Shown here in pieces: positions 32,486 through 43,969 of a stretch of 64,000 nt of DNA (positions are counted from its first letter, which is position 1; each line of letters opens with the position of its first letter). Origin of the DNA: Spodoptera frugiperda (Eukaryota > Arthropoda > Insecta > Lepidoptera > Noctuidae); assembly GCF_023101765.2 (NCBI RefSeq), contig NC_064212.1, positions 12,214,001 to 12,278,000 on the forward strand, read 5' to 3'. A program made the position numbers and the translations under genes. The notes under the pieces were generated by a model that did no database searches, was not told where the DNA came from, and saw only the letters and a list, made by a program, of their open reading frames with translations.

Positions 32486-33300
32486 TGCAGTCATTTTATA
32501 ACAAGAAGATAGAAGTTCATACATATCTTTATCGTATTTTTTTTTTTACTTTTAATTAACATTAACGTTCTCAATAATAATTTATTTATTACGAGAAACT
32601 TACCACATAGTGACTGTAAGAACAAAAACAAGATTCCGGAGTAGTACGTTTGTCCTAGAGGTCGGTCAATCACAGCAGCACACGTCGGCCTGTCTGTTTC
32701 CTTGTACAACTAATTTCATAATAATAAGATTAAGTTGCATGTGCGTTCATATTTTTATGTAGTTAAGCTTCTAGGTAATGTTGCGGCTTATAGGAAATAG
32801 CTTCCTGAATGAAGGTTAAGGTCTCATCGGTTTCATTAATCGGAGCCCGGTTGGTACAAATTGTAAACGTTACAGATTTTAACACCAACCGTGTTAAGTA
32901 TCTTAAAATGTTTACATTTTGGACTAGTTCTAGCTATAATTTTAAAACTTCTGCCTTACTTTCGAGTTTATAGAATGTACTTTTACGTCTCTTCTGTCTC
33001 AGTTTGGTAGTACTGCAATTATGAATGAAGTATATAAAGTAGAGATATATTACCTAAAATCTATTACCATTCTAGAAAAGCTGACAGAAAGCTGCTACAT
33101 CTGTATTTTATGTATATAGAACGACCTTTGAAATGTTCTAAACTCTGAATAATAGAAGAGAGAAAAGATTTCGATCGGTAAAATAATTAACTATTTAAAT
33201 GTTACTAGTGGTCGCCTAGTGGTTGAAATTCAACTGTTCGGAAACGTCTGAACGAACATAAAACCTTATGTATAAATACTTTTTGTTTGCTGGCTGGCGA
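32486..33300. other. Gene-free spacer between the CPR-9/CPR-10 arms
   Basis: AT-rich, no recognised feature. Confidence 0.4.
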
Positions 33301-33870
33301 CGGAAAAAGTGACGGCATCAAAGGGAAGATCGCGACTCGCCACTTTCGCCCGAGCAGCTGTACAAGCATCACATGCGCGCGTCGCGCGCATAAAAATTAT
33401 TCTTTTGTTTTCTCTTCCTCATATTTTTCTCATATATTTTTATAATCCGTTGTATAAATATACCAGTACCTATTATACAGCCCAAGTATTTCTTTTCTTA
33501 ACACAACCATATACGATTTAATTTACAATACCACTTAACGTACATTCATGGATAATTTTTATTTAACTCAAACTCAAACAAACTCTTTTATAAAACTCTA
33601 TTTATATGAGACGTCAATATCATCGCAATGTCTATCGATTTTGACGTTTTGTCAAATACGATCAGATACTATGCATGTGTGTGTAATGTTTTATTTATTG
33701 ATTTAATGTACTTTATAAGCATTATTTTTGAAAAATATTAGCGTTCAGCACTTCTCCTACACATAAACTATAAGTGTACCAAATTTTATGCTCCTACGTC
33801 CGCGCAATTTTCGTAAAAAGCGGTCCAAAGTTTTTGCTTCACGTATTAATATATAGATTTTTAAGCATCG
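33301..33870. repeat. Retroelement-like repeat remnant
   Basis: Text such as ctcctacgtccgcgcaattt and tttgcttcacgtattaatat recurs in moth genomes at ends of non-LTR-derived repeats (recognised from memory). It includes the 19-bp GC palindrome atgcgcgcg-t-cgcgcgcat at 33373-33391. No intact ORF. Confidence 0.45.
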
Positions 33871-33990
33871 GGTATGATCTGCACCAGGTATTGAGAAATT
33901 AGAAAAATCATATTAGGTAGTTTCACTTTTTACTTAAATTAATTTATTTACAAGGCAGCACCATCATCGCAACACAACAGGCGTCATTGT

Positions 33991-34717
33991 TTACCACTTA
34001 GCGGCGTAAGTGAGGGGGGCGGAGTACACGGCGGGAGCACCGTACGAGTAGAAAGAGGGAGCGGCGTAGACGGAGGGGACGGCGTGAGCGGCGTACACGG
34101 TGGGGGCGGCGTGAGCGGCGTACACAGTGGGAGCGGCGTACACGGCGGGAGCGGCCACGGTGCGGGCGGCGATCACAGCGGGCGCGGCGACGGCGGGGGC
34201 AGCCACTACAGCGGGGGCGGCAGCGACAACAGCGGGGTCCTTGCGCACCACGGCGTTGAATCCGTTGACGTCGTCAGCGGTGTAGTCCACAGTGCGCTTG
34301 GTGCCGTCGGCGTCGAGCAGGGAGTACTGGCCGGCCACGTTGCCGCCCACGCGGGTCTCCACCTGGCTCTTGAAGTCGCCGGTGTTGGGGTCGGCCACGT
34401 CGTATGCGAAGCTGGTGTAGTCGGCGTCTACTCGCGCCACTGGCACCACGGAGCAGTGAGCGATGGCCACTAGGGCGGCGAGAACTACGAACTGGAATAA
34501 ACATTGAGATTAAAATACAGAACAATATACATTTTATTCTTTCTCAATCACATTTTTTAACCAGGAACTCAAAATTTAAAACAGCTAGGTCGTTGACCAT
34601 CGTATTCAAGTTCACTGCAGAAAAATATTTAAGAAATACTTTCGGAGCTTCCCCGGCTATCTCACATGAACATCACACAACACAAATATAGAGCAGACAA
34701 CCTACCTTGGCTGCCAT
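33991..34717 (-). CDS. RR-2 cuticular protein CPR-10
   Basis: Secreted chitin-binding cuticle protein, 170 aa, minus strand. Exon 1 is 34706-34717 (MAAK), the intron 34492-34705 (gtaggt...tccag, phase 0), exon 2 33991-34491. Signal peptide: MAAKFVVLAALVAIAHCS. The RR-2 domain is at about residues 29-87, the same in protein as in CPR-8 and CPR-9. The tail is that of CPR-9 with an extra six-residue Ala-Pro-Val unit, ending TYAAKW. The polyadenylation signal (TTTATT on the plus strand) is at 33943-33948. The intron is shorter than that of CPR-9 and partly rearranged, showing that the two copies are not an assembly artefact of a single locus. Convergent with CPR-9. Confidence 0.93.
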
Positions 34718-34737
34718 TGCTGATCCTGAAGTACTTC

Positions 34738-34780
34738 ACTGATCGAATGATACGCTGCACATACACCGCGAGCTTATATA
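34738..34780 (-). promoter_or_regulatory. Core promoter of CPR-10
   Basis: On the minus strand TATATAAG (34780-34773), then TCATTCGATCAGT (34750-34738), identical to CPR-9. Confidence 0.75.
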
Positions 34781-34844
34781 CCGCTGTCCTGCCGCCGACG
34801 CGCGGTCACTTGACGAACTTGAGATATAGGCCGGATTCTGACGA

Positions 34845-35215
34845 ACGAGATAGGGTCGCCATATTTGGAAACTGCCAAAGTGGGCGAAAGCATATCACGA
34901 AAAGAACAATAGACGAAATGTACGCTTTATAGTCAAGTCGTGTACTTGTACTGTCGTTACTTTTGCATTTATATGGTTTTTTTTTAATATTTTTAATATT
35001 TCTGCATGATTGTTTCGAAAGATTACTTATTTACAATTCTGCTCAGTAGAATAAATATTTTGGGTAGGTTTATTTTGTAAATCGTTCGAAAAGACAAAAG
35101 TTCTCTTAAAGTATGTTTCATAATACGTATTACCTTTATTTTTTGAAACCTAGTATACTACCTACCTATCATAGTTAATTCTGGAACACAAACATATTTT
35201 TGTATTCAGGTGTAT
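34845..35215. other. Gene-free spacer
   Basis: AT-rich, right of the duplication breakpoint. Nothing recognised. Confidence 0.4.
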
Positions 35216-35491
35216 CGTCACGCCTTTTAACCGCGAAGGGTTTAACAGAGGTGCACATTACGGCAGGTAATACCAATGTAGGTTTAATGTACACACACTT
35301 TTCACCATTTGTGTTATAATTCCCAAGCATTAGGGGGTAAGCCCGATACCATATAATGGGTACGATTTTGTACTCCCACTGAGACATTTACGAAAAGCCG
35401 AAAAAGACCAGCAATATTTTGCCCCACCCTGTAATCGAACCCAAAACCCCTTGCCTGGCAGTGGCTCTTACGCCTCACTCGATCAGCGAGG
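35216..35491 (-). mobile_element. tRNA-derived SINE family A, diverged full-length copy
   Basis: From cgtcacgccttttaaccgcg to a tRNA-like head. On the minus strand the B box reads ggttcgattacagg and the A box region tcgctgatcgagtgaggcg, both mutated. Confidence 0.65.
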
Positions 35492-35740
35492 TATTTTACA
35501 ACCCGCGCTTTATATCTAAATCTGAAAATAATCAAATAAATAACTTTTTGTTATACCTAATACTTTAACAAAAACTTTTTATTTTGGCTAACCCTACTCA
35601 CTACATACAGTATTGAATACGTCCAAAAAAAATAGATGTAAGTATTTGAATATATTAACACCTACTGATATTACCAGTTCATTAAGAACATGAGCGGGGA
35701 GGAGTTGATTTGTAAAAAATAGCACTTATGGTAATCACTA

Positions 35741-35769
35741 TAAGTACTATGTTCAGTACATAGTACTTA
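35741..35769. repeat. Perfect 12-bp inverted repeat
   Basis: taagtactatgt (35741-35752) and acatagtactta (35758-35769) with a 5-nt loop, in otherwise plain AT-rich DNA. Confidence 0.8.
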
Positions 35770-36092
35770 CCAGCACGTTGTTAATAGAATTTCAACCTAA
35801 TTTCAAAAATGTAAGGTTGAAATTGTATTAGAGTTTGGCATAATAGCGTAGGTTGATCTGCTGTATGTACCAAATCTTTATTAAGTTTTCCTTATAGTTA
35901 ACAAAAAATGTAATTAAATGTTTTAATTTGATTTTGTTTAATAGCCTTTTTTACATCGACTTTGGTAAATGTCAAAATAGAAACTGGGTCAATTTTGATG
36001 AATTTGGGTTCAACGTGAATAAGACCATTGAAACTATTAAGGAGTTCAAGACAATGATTTTTAAAAGAAATAGGATATCAAAGAGATCGCAA

Positions 36093-36520
36093 CATTACGC
36101 CTTTTATCCCTGAATAGCTAGGTAGAGGTGCCATTAGTGATCAGATATTACTGTATGTAATGCCACTATACAATGTACACACACTTTTCACCACTTGTCT
36201 TATAAGTCCCATGTAATAGGGGGTGAGCCTATTGCCATATACTGGGCACAATTCTAGACTCCTTGCTACTACTGAACATTTTTTCCCAAACCGGGAATCG
36301 AACCCGAAACCCCTTGTCCCAGCAGTCCCACTTGCGACCACTCGATCAATGAGCCAGTGTTACAACATATAGGTAATTTTGACTAATTCCACCATCCAAT
36401 ATCAATTACTTATTGCATAATGGTGGTGGTACTACTGAAAATTTTTGTCCAACCCGGGAATCGAACCCGAGACCCGTTGTCCCAGCAGTCGCACTTGCGA
36501 CCACTCGATTAATGAGGCAG
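36093..36520 (-). mobile_element. tRNA-derived SINE family A with a duplicated tRNA-like head
   Basis: A near full-length copy occupies 36093-36356. After 74 bp, a second tRNA-like head with a little of the body (36431-36520) follows in the same orientation. The two heads share the unusual ccttgtcccagcagtc / cgttgtcccagcagtc text and the gagccagtgttacaa / gaggcagtgttacaa flank, so this is a local tandem duplication. Confidence 0.65.
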
Positions 36521-36993
36521 TGTTACAAGATATTATTCTGACCAATATCTATTACTTATTGCATAATCATAGCATTCATGTAGGTACCTAAGTGTCACTT
36601 AACAAAATGGAAATTCGAAACATTGAAATTTGTCGTTCACCAACCATCCGTCTCGTGACATTTCCTGAGTATTAACTTGTAGTCTTGTACTAGTTTCCGC
36701 GTCTTACTCGTATGGTCTCAATTTCACGTCAGCCATCCTTGAAAGTAAGCAATATTTATCGATACGTTTGCCCCACAAGAATGCGACCACTTCATTTCTT
36801 TTTAAACCTTTAAAGTTGTCCACAATGTGTTTTACATAATTCATCTTTTTTATTCATACTGTACATTGGGATCAGCCTTTAGGAATGTAGGTATTTTAAT
36901 AAGTTGTCGTGTGAATTTTAAGTGAAGGTCGTATTGTAATGTCCTTTCTTTTTCAAATATAAATAATATACTTAGATGTTAGCATGGTTCTAC
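36521..36993. other. Gene-free spacer
   Basis: AT-rich, nothing recognised. Confidence 0.4.
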
Positions 36994-37160
36994 CACAGAT
37001 GGGGCCTAGTAGGGCTGATGCCCGATCCGGAGCTGCGGACAACGTAACAGGTTACCGGGGCTCCGGCTCAAAGCAGCAGAAGGAACGGGTGGTTTGTAGT
37101 TCGTAAGAGTCTGACACTACCACCCGCCTCACCCAAGACGGAAGAAGTCATTGGATGATT
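36994..37160 (-). mobile_element. SINE-like family C copy
   Basis: Reverse-oriented copy: cagatggggcctagtagggc to cctcacccaagacggaagaa. Confidence 0.6.
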
Positions 37161-38473
37161 TTTGTTTTAAAGCATGGTTCGAAGTTAGATCACTGCCGGT
37201 TTCAAGAAAGCAATCTCCATTACAACTTCTTTGTATATTGATGATGCTTAGTAAATGGATTTCATGACAATGGATATGATCAGTATTTTCATGGAAACTC
37301 ATACAGTTTTCTCAAAGCAAATAAAACACGGAGCTAAAAACATACGTAGAAGACAGGAATTGATCCTGCAACCTTGATTTTAAATATGCAAGTCTGTTGC
37401 GCACATTGAAACATCCTAGAAGGAATCTAGACTGTGTGCCCGAGGCTTACATAATAAATAATTTAGAGTGATACTTCCGATACGTGCAAATAAATATACA
37501 AACATACCTAGATAAAGAATAATAAATAAGTGTTGTAAATAGCGACAAGCAATGAATTTTCAAAATATGTGTTACTTTTTATCTACCGAAGATTTTTTCA
37601 TCAAACATGGGCTAGTAATGAAAGTTGCGAAAATTTATAATTTATCAAGTGTATGCATAATATGGTCATTTGTCTTTTACTACTAATAAAAATTTAAGTT
37701 AAGTTCTTATATTATTGAAAAACGTGTTTTTTATTACCAAAAGGCATCTTAAATAGTCAATTTTAAACAGAAATAGCATACAACTATTACTTTAGTAACA
37801 AGTAACTATAGTATCGTGTTAACCGTACTCCCATTGCCCATATCCATTCATTGCTCCCTGGTAATTTCGCAGAGTATCTGGCGGCTTGCCAGGTAACTGT
37901 TGGAATACAGGTGTAGTTCAATGTATGGCAAGAAACGTTGGATTTTGAAGAAGTGTATAAGGTATGATGAACTGTCATCGTAATTCGTGTTTGTTTTATT
38001 ATTCGTAAGTAGTGACAAGCAGAAGCGCACATTATAATGTAGTATACGTTTTTTACCTGTAGATGTTAAATTCCATGTAATTTTGGTTAAGCTTAGTACC
38101 AGTCATGGAGTCCAAATTGTGGGCTCTTCTGTACCGGTTACTAAGAATTTTGAAAGAACCGAAAGTTCAATTACACTATACGTGACAAGAACATCGATCC
38201 TAAGACTTCTAGCTTGACGGTCGCAATTGTGGCTACTTGACCAACAAGCCAGTAATTAAGTATAATTGCCTATCCTACCCTACAGTAAAATATCTAGCAT
38301 GCTTATAAATATTAAATTAGTAATTCACTAATATTCACCATAAAATAATAATACATAAGATAATGTAAAATGTATAACCGTCGCACTCAGAGTCATTTAA
38401 CGGTTACTTAACCCAGTCCTTAGCCTTCGGAACAAAATCGTTACTAAGAAATAATTTAACATACATACATAAC
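37161..38473. other. Gene-free spacer
   Basis: AT-rich. Positions 38090-38260 have faint similarity to a degraded SINE family A body (gaattttgaaagaaccgaaa). No gene is recognised. Confidence 0.35.
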
Positions 38474-38744
38474 GTCACGCCTTTAATCCCCGAAGGGGTA
38501 GGCAGAGGAGCACATTATGGCACGTAATGCCAATGTACACCCACATTTCACAATTTTTGTAAGTCCCATGTAATAGGTGGTGAGCCTATTGCCATATACC
38601 GGGCACATTTCCAGACTCCGTGCTACCACTGAGAAATTTTCGAAAAACCGAAAATCGCCCAGTAATACTTCGCCCGACCCGGAAATCGAACCCGAGACCC
38701 CTTGCCCGGCAGTCGCACTTGCAACCACTCGGCCAACGAGGCAG
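38474..38744 (-). mobile_element. tRNA-derived SINE family A, best-preserved full-length copy
   Basis: Runs from cgtcacgcctttaatccccg, through accgggcacatttccagact, to the tRNA-like head. On the minus strand the head is tgcctcgttggccgagtggt (A box) with B box ggttcgatttccgg. Useful as the local reference for the family. Confidence 0.75.
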
Positions 38745-40000
38745 ATTACTTAGAAATAATTTAAGTAATCTATAAATGTCTCAGAGTACGGCAGTTAGCC
38801 ATTAGATCTTTTGCCCTTAAGCCAAATAATCTTAAAAACTGGTCCGAATCTACGCTTATCTTAATTGATCTTAAATGCACAATACTGGTTAAGTGCGAGT
38901 CGAACTTAGAATTATGGTCTCTTTTTATTTAGATTCGATCTGATTTTAAACAGTTAGATCAATCCATCAAATCTGATTAAAATAATTTAATTAAGATACA
39001 TACTTAATACTTTTTCTTTTCTTGATTTGAAAGATCGTGTGACTTCACGATTTGCTATATTTTATAGGGTAACTTGAAGTAAAGACCTCCCAGCCCTAAA
39101 GTTAACTCCGTTTTATGTATGTATTCTAGCCTTAAATGACAAATTAAGAAAATAGTGTCTAATATTTTTTTATTATTTAACTGACGGACTTTTTTATTAT
39201 GCATACGTTATCTACTATCCTATTACAATAAGGATAATTAAGTGGCTTTTATTATTTTATTAAATTAAGTCTTTATCAGTTCTTTTATTAATTCTCAATA
39301 GCTATTGATCTCACACTTTGACACACTGACACTTCCTCTCGCGTCGCCCAAGGTGGGAGTGCATTAGATGATTTTCTCCCCTCAAAAAAGCCTTTGAATT
39401 TGTTTTATACTCACCTCTCTTAATCATCATCTTATTATTATTTTTGTAGAGCCGCACCTATTGTAACTACAGTACCCTAAAAATTGGAAATGCCATCGCA
39501 ACTAACTGACATTTTGGCAGTATTTATATTCAGTTGCAAATGTGCGCTACGTTATGTACCAGCAGTCGGGCGCCATTTGCATACAATGGGTGTTTTATCT
39601 GAATAAAATATGTAAACTAAATGCTTTAGCCGTTATTGGTTATCCGGAAGATTATCGGGGAGATAATCAGGTATTAAATATACACTTTTATATTTCCCGG
39701 AGAACAGGGAAACATGTGTTGGATTGTTCCTACTACAGATAAAAGTTCTTACACACGAGCGGCATGTTGCTAATAGCATAAGTAACTGCAGTTGTCGACG
39801 CGCGTCAGCGTCATCCCTTGATGCATCGACGGCAGCCGACAGTTCATCTTCGTAGATCAGCAGCAGCCAACATCTGGTACCTGGAGCTACGGACTAGCTG
39901 TTTACTGGGGCTCCGCCTTAAAGAGTAGGAACGGGTGCTTTTTAGTCAGTAAGAGTCAATGACACTTCTCGTTTCGCCCAGGCTGGCTAGCTAGCTATAA
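38745..40000. repeat. Gene-free region with two family C fragments
   Basis: Fragments of SINE-like family C at 39326-39381 (ctctcgcgtcgcccaaggtg) and 39877-39986 (gggtgctttttagtcagtaa), both reverse-oriented. The rest is AT-rich with no gene. Confidence 0.5.
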
Positions 40001-42350
40001 GCTAATATTTAAATCATCTTCCTAATGATTTATCAAAGACATATGATGTTCGCAGATCCAGGAAATACCTAAATACTTGGATTAAAAATACAGGGAATAC
40101 TTGGATTTTCTGAATTCTTGTTTGTGATATTATTTAAGTCTCCAATAGAAAACTGTTGAAGGCAAATCCTTCTCTAACGTCGGTCACCGAGGACCACCAC
40201 GGCGTTCATTGCGTTAAGATGCCTTTTTGGTTCCGTACTCACCTCCCATCAGTCTTAAAAGAGCAATTCTGCTGCCATTATTTATGTAATATTCATTTCG
40301 TCTAAAGTTTTCCCTTACGTAGTTAGATATTTATTAGGGTACCTATCTTAAAAACTAAAGGACACTAGCTCTAGAAATAAACAACGCAACGAGGATAATT
40401 TTAGCAACATTTTTTTATTAATTTAAGAATTCCACAATGGAACAAATGTTTCATCAATACAATATCTAGACCTAAGCCAGATTGTAGGATACTGTGTTCG
40501 GGGTACTGTATGTTCGTTTAATTAATTACCAACTATTTTACGCAAATTTATAATTAGTGCACAAATGGACAATTATAATACCTGTATTAGAATCCTATAG
40601 CCTGCTTCGTAGTTTACTATGGGAAATAGCGAAAATAATTTATATAAATATAATTAGGTACATTACGACGATGCAAACAGTTGCACATTTGAAAGATTAC
40701 TTACATTTAGAAAACTATTTCCCAAAGTATACGATTTACATTCATTGAGCATATTTATATGATCGGAGATACGAGTCAAGCTCTCTTACCTGACTTTATA
40801 CATAGACGCCTACGATTTTTTTGTTAGCAATGAGTTGGGGTTAGAGGTAATAGAGTAATACTACACGTAGTTACTTGAGAACAGGGTTCAAATTACTTTG
40901 ATTTAATTATAGAAGCATATATCCAATCACAATAAATATTCTCAAAATAAACTTGAAAAGCTGAAGAACGCCCCAAAACAAAGTCCTACTTATTGTTAAA
41001 AAATAAACTTAATATCATGTAGAAGTAAGTTTATTAGATAGTTAAAACGTATATAGACCCAGATCAGGTACAAAAATAATTTCAGTAGACAGCTGTAGAG
41101 GCAATTCTTCAGCTAAAGCAAGACGAATTTACCGAAGCAAACATAACAGTTATTCACTACGATTACCACATAAATAACAAAATACGCCAAAATGTTTACC
41201 ACACTAAAAAATTCGCTAGAACTCGGTAAATAATTACCGTTTTACATTTACGCACAAATTAATTTACTAATTATGTACCGGAGAGAGTCACGCGTCCCTC
41301 AAACTGTAGTAATTAATTCGTATATGGCCTTTCAGATGGCCTTTTGAAGAACGCGAGCCTCTAAAACAAACAAGCATCGCATGTGGTCTAACCATTTGCC
41401 AAACGTTACCCAATGTAGACAACTGCACTTGCAGTAAGGGATCGTTAGGACTCACGTAGCTCTGTCCCTGTCGCTCGCACGCAAGCAGGCGAGACCAAAG
41501 ATGCTCCGGCCGACATACAATCCCCTACTACGAGATCGCTGTGTCATATACCATAGATATATTTATACATTATGATTAGTCTATGTACACTCAACCCGCA
41601 CCGTTCTCCACTACACCAATCGCTACATTACCCTATAATACAGTACAAAAAAATGAAGTCAACTAATAAATTTCTAATGTAAAAATCACAAGTAGTGCTA
41701 TTCTTACTGTTAAAGAATTATATATTCTTCCATATATATAAAAAAGTCGCTTAAAAAAATCACAGACAATCACGTTTTTTTTTTCTGACATAGACCACCA
41801 AACCGACGACCGTTATTTTCTTTAAGCATTACATCGCTACGTACAAAATCCTACTTAGTTTTACAACCATCTTGGTTTACAATCGATAAGTCACCGTTAT
41901 AATAACGTTCTATTTGACCACTTACTTAGATGTTGGCCGTATTGTGTACCCTCGCACTCGAATGATAAATATGCAACAGAATTAATGAAAACATACGAAA
42001 TGATATCAACGCCGCGTCGCCCCAACACCAACCACAAGGAATGCGGGCTGCTGTACATCATACATCATTTGCTTTGTACTTTCCACGTAATACCTACTCT
42101 AAATTATTTTACTGATGCCCAAAAAATACAATTTTGGCAACGTTTACATAAAAAACGGATACCATTTATTATTCATTTCCGATTAATTAATTTGTACTGG
42201 CAGTAACTCTTTAAGACTTCAGAAATTTGTACTTTAGTTCTTTTTGCAGACAAGAGTGCTCGTTGCTTTTTTTTATATTTTTTTTCTTTTTTGCATATCA
42301 ATTAGAGTTATATCTCGTACACTTACACAAAGATGACACCGAGAACATAG

Positions 42351-42412
42351 TATATAAGTGACACCGAGATCGACCTCCTCAACTTAACAAGATGAAAGTT
42401 AAATACGTAAGT
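42351..42412 (+). promoter_or_regulatory. Orphan promoter plus first-exon-like block
   Basis: TATATAAG at 42351-42358, a TCAACTT start-site candidate near 42379, then aacaagATG at 42392 opening MKVKY and a strong donor TAC|gtaagt at 42407. This is the layout of the cuticle gene first exons in this window. No second exon with a matching reading frame was recognised downstream, so this is either a relic, a gene with a distant exon 2, or chance. Confidence 0.3.
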
Positions 42413-43652
42413 ATATATGAAATATAATGCTCTATATACAGTCATGGATGACTATAATCATTTTATTTGAAACATCGAAATTATTCTGAATGTAAGATGA
42501 CAATATATTAGAGCCAGAATATTATGAAAAGTGAATTAAATGGAATATAATTACTGAATGATCGCTTCGTTTCCTCAAACCTAGCATCGCGCTCGCGTCG
42601 GTGTCCGATCACCTTTCCGTTCAGTCCGAGAAGTGATTCTATCCTAGTGAGGGAGTGAGCATAATTTTACAACTTACATTACATTTTAATGCGAAAGAAC
42701 AATTTTTTTCTTTACCAAATTCGTAGAGATCCCGAGGTACTCCCGTGATCAATTCAATTACAGTGCACCCTTAAAATATAAAAAACATCCAATGAGTACT
42801 TAAATATTTCCTGTCCAGTTAAGTGCAACTATTTATGAATATTAGGTACTTAAATGTCAATTCCTTAAATAATGTACTTAAATATAGTATAATAAACATT
42901 AAACACGATGGACGGGTGTAACTTGTCGAAGTAAAACAAACTGGAAAATAAAAGTAAAGAAAAGGAAATAAAAAACTCAAACGAAACAAAAAATAAAAAA
43001 CAAAAAAATAATTTTGTTACATTTTTTTAATTCGCAGAAACCTAACAAACAATAATTTCTCCATTTTTTTCTTTCGTCTCCTTAAAACATAGTAACATCT
43101 ATGAAACACAAAAAAAGTAACTGGGAAAAATTAATAATAATAAAAATTACGAATAAAAATTTATACTCCGGAGAGTGAAGGAAGGTACAATTAGATTACG
43201 TTGATATTGACTTGTGGCCGATCCCCCCGCAAGTGTTGTGCTTACAAATGAGGTACATCAATGAGATTATTACAACTAGCCTAATTAACACTTACACACT
43301 AGCTTAGACCGTCAACCCAGCTCGTCCCGAGCTCGCAGAGTCCCAGAGTCGCTGACACTCACTCGATGTATAATCCTCTTTTGAGCATGACACTGAGTTG
43401 AGAGCACTCACTACCTTGCAGAGATTCAAATAAACGTGCTTCATATTATTATCGATAGCATTCCAACTGAATCCCATCCCTATTTACATTTTTAAATCTA
43501 TTTTCATAAATTCCAAAAATGTATTTAACCAGCATTTATCAAGAACAAGTATTTAGAAATATAGTGACAAGATTTATAACATTAATTTATATATCATAAA
43601 ATACATCTGTGGGAGTTATAGAATTTGACAATGACTATAGGTAGTTGAATCC

Positions 43653-43660
43653 TGAGGTAG
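43653..43660 (-). promoter_or_regulatory. let-7 target site (8-mer, extended pairing)
   Basis: Plus strand TGAGGTAGTA...TTTGTA reproduces let-7 positions 1-10 and, after a short mismatch, the TTGTA of its 3' half. A minus-strand chinmo transcript would therefore pair with let-7 by an 8-mer seed and 3' supplementary bases. Confidence 0.65.
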
Positions 43661-43797
43661 TATATTTGTACTTTAAATTTTATTATTATTACTTTTTTTT
43701 TAATTTTCGACAATAACTCTTAAAATCTAACATCTTATATTTTCCATCATATAAAAAATCTACTTAAAAGCTTACTTACGAACTAAATTACATCCTC

Positions 43798-43804
43798 GAG
43801 GTAG
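43798..43804 (-). promoter_or_regulatory. let-7 seed match (7-mer)
   Basis: Plus strand GAGGTAG, giving CTACCTC in the chinmo sense strand. Confidence 0.5.
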
Positions 43805-43961
43805 ATAAACGTACATATTATAACTAAAAGGCTATGTAGAAAATTACATTCAAAGTTGTACTTGATTTGTTGTGTACAACTGTTCGGCGCTAGACGCGGG
43901 CCGAGGCTGCAGCCTGAATGTAAGGTCACTACATAGCCCATGTGACGGCAGAGGGTCACCA

Positions 43962-43969
43962 TACCCGTA
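43962..43969 (-). promoter_or_regulatory. miR-100 seed match (8-mer)
   Basis: Plus strand TACCCGTA, giving TACGGGTA in the chinmo sense strand, complementary to the miR-100 seed with a terminal A. In insects miR-100 is co-transcribed with let-7 and miR-125. A single site can be chance. Confidence 0.3.

Larger units (their letters stand above)
33915..34844 (-). repeat. Right arm of the CPR-9/CPR-10 inverted duplication
   Basis: Reverse-complement match of 30119-31113. The match stops abruptly at both ends, at about 34842 (gattctga) and at about 33915 (attaggtagtttcac). It is therefore a discrete duplicated unit and not general similarity. Confidence 0.85.
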
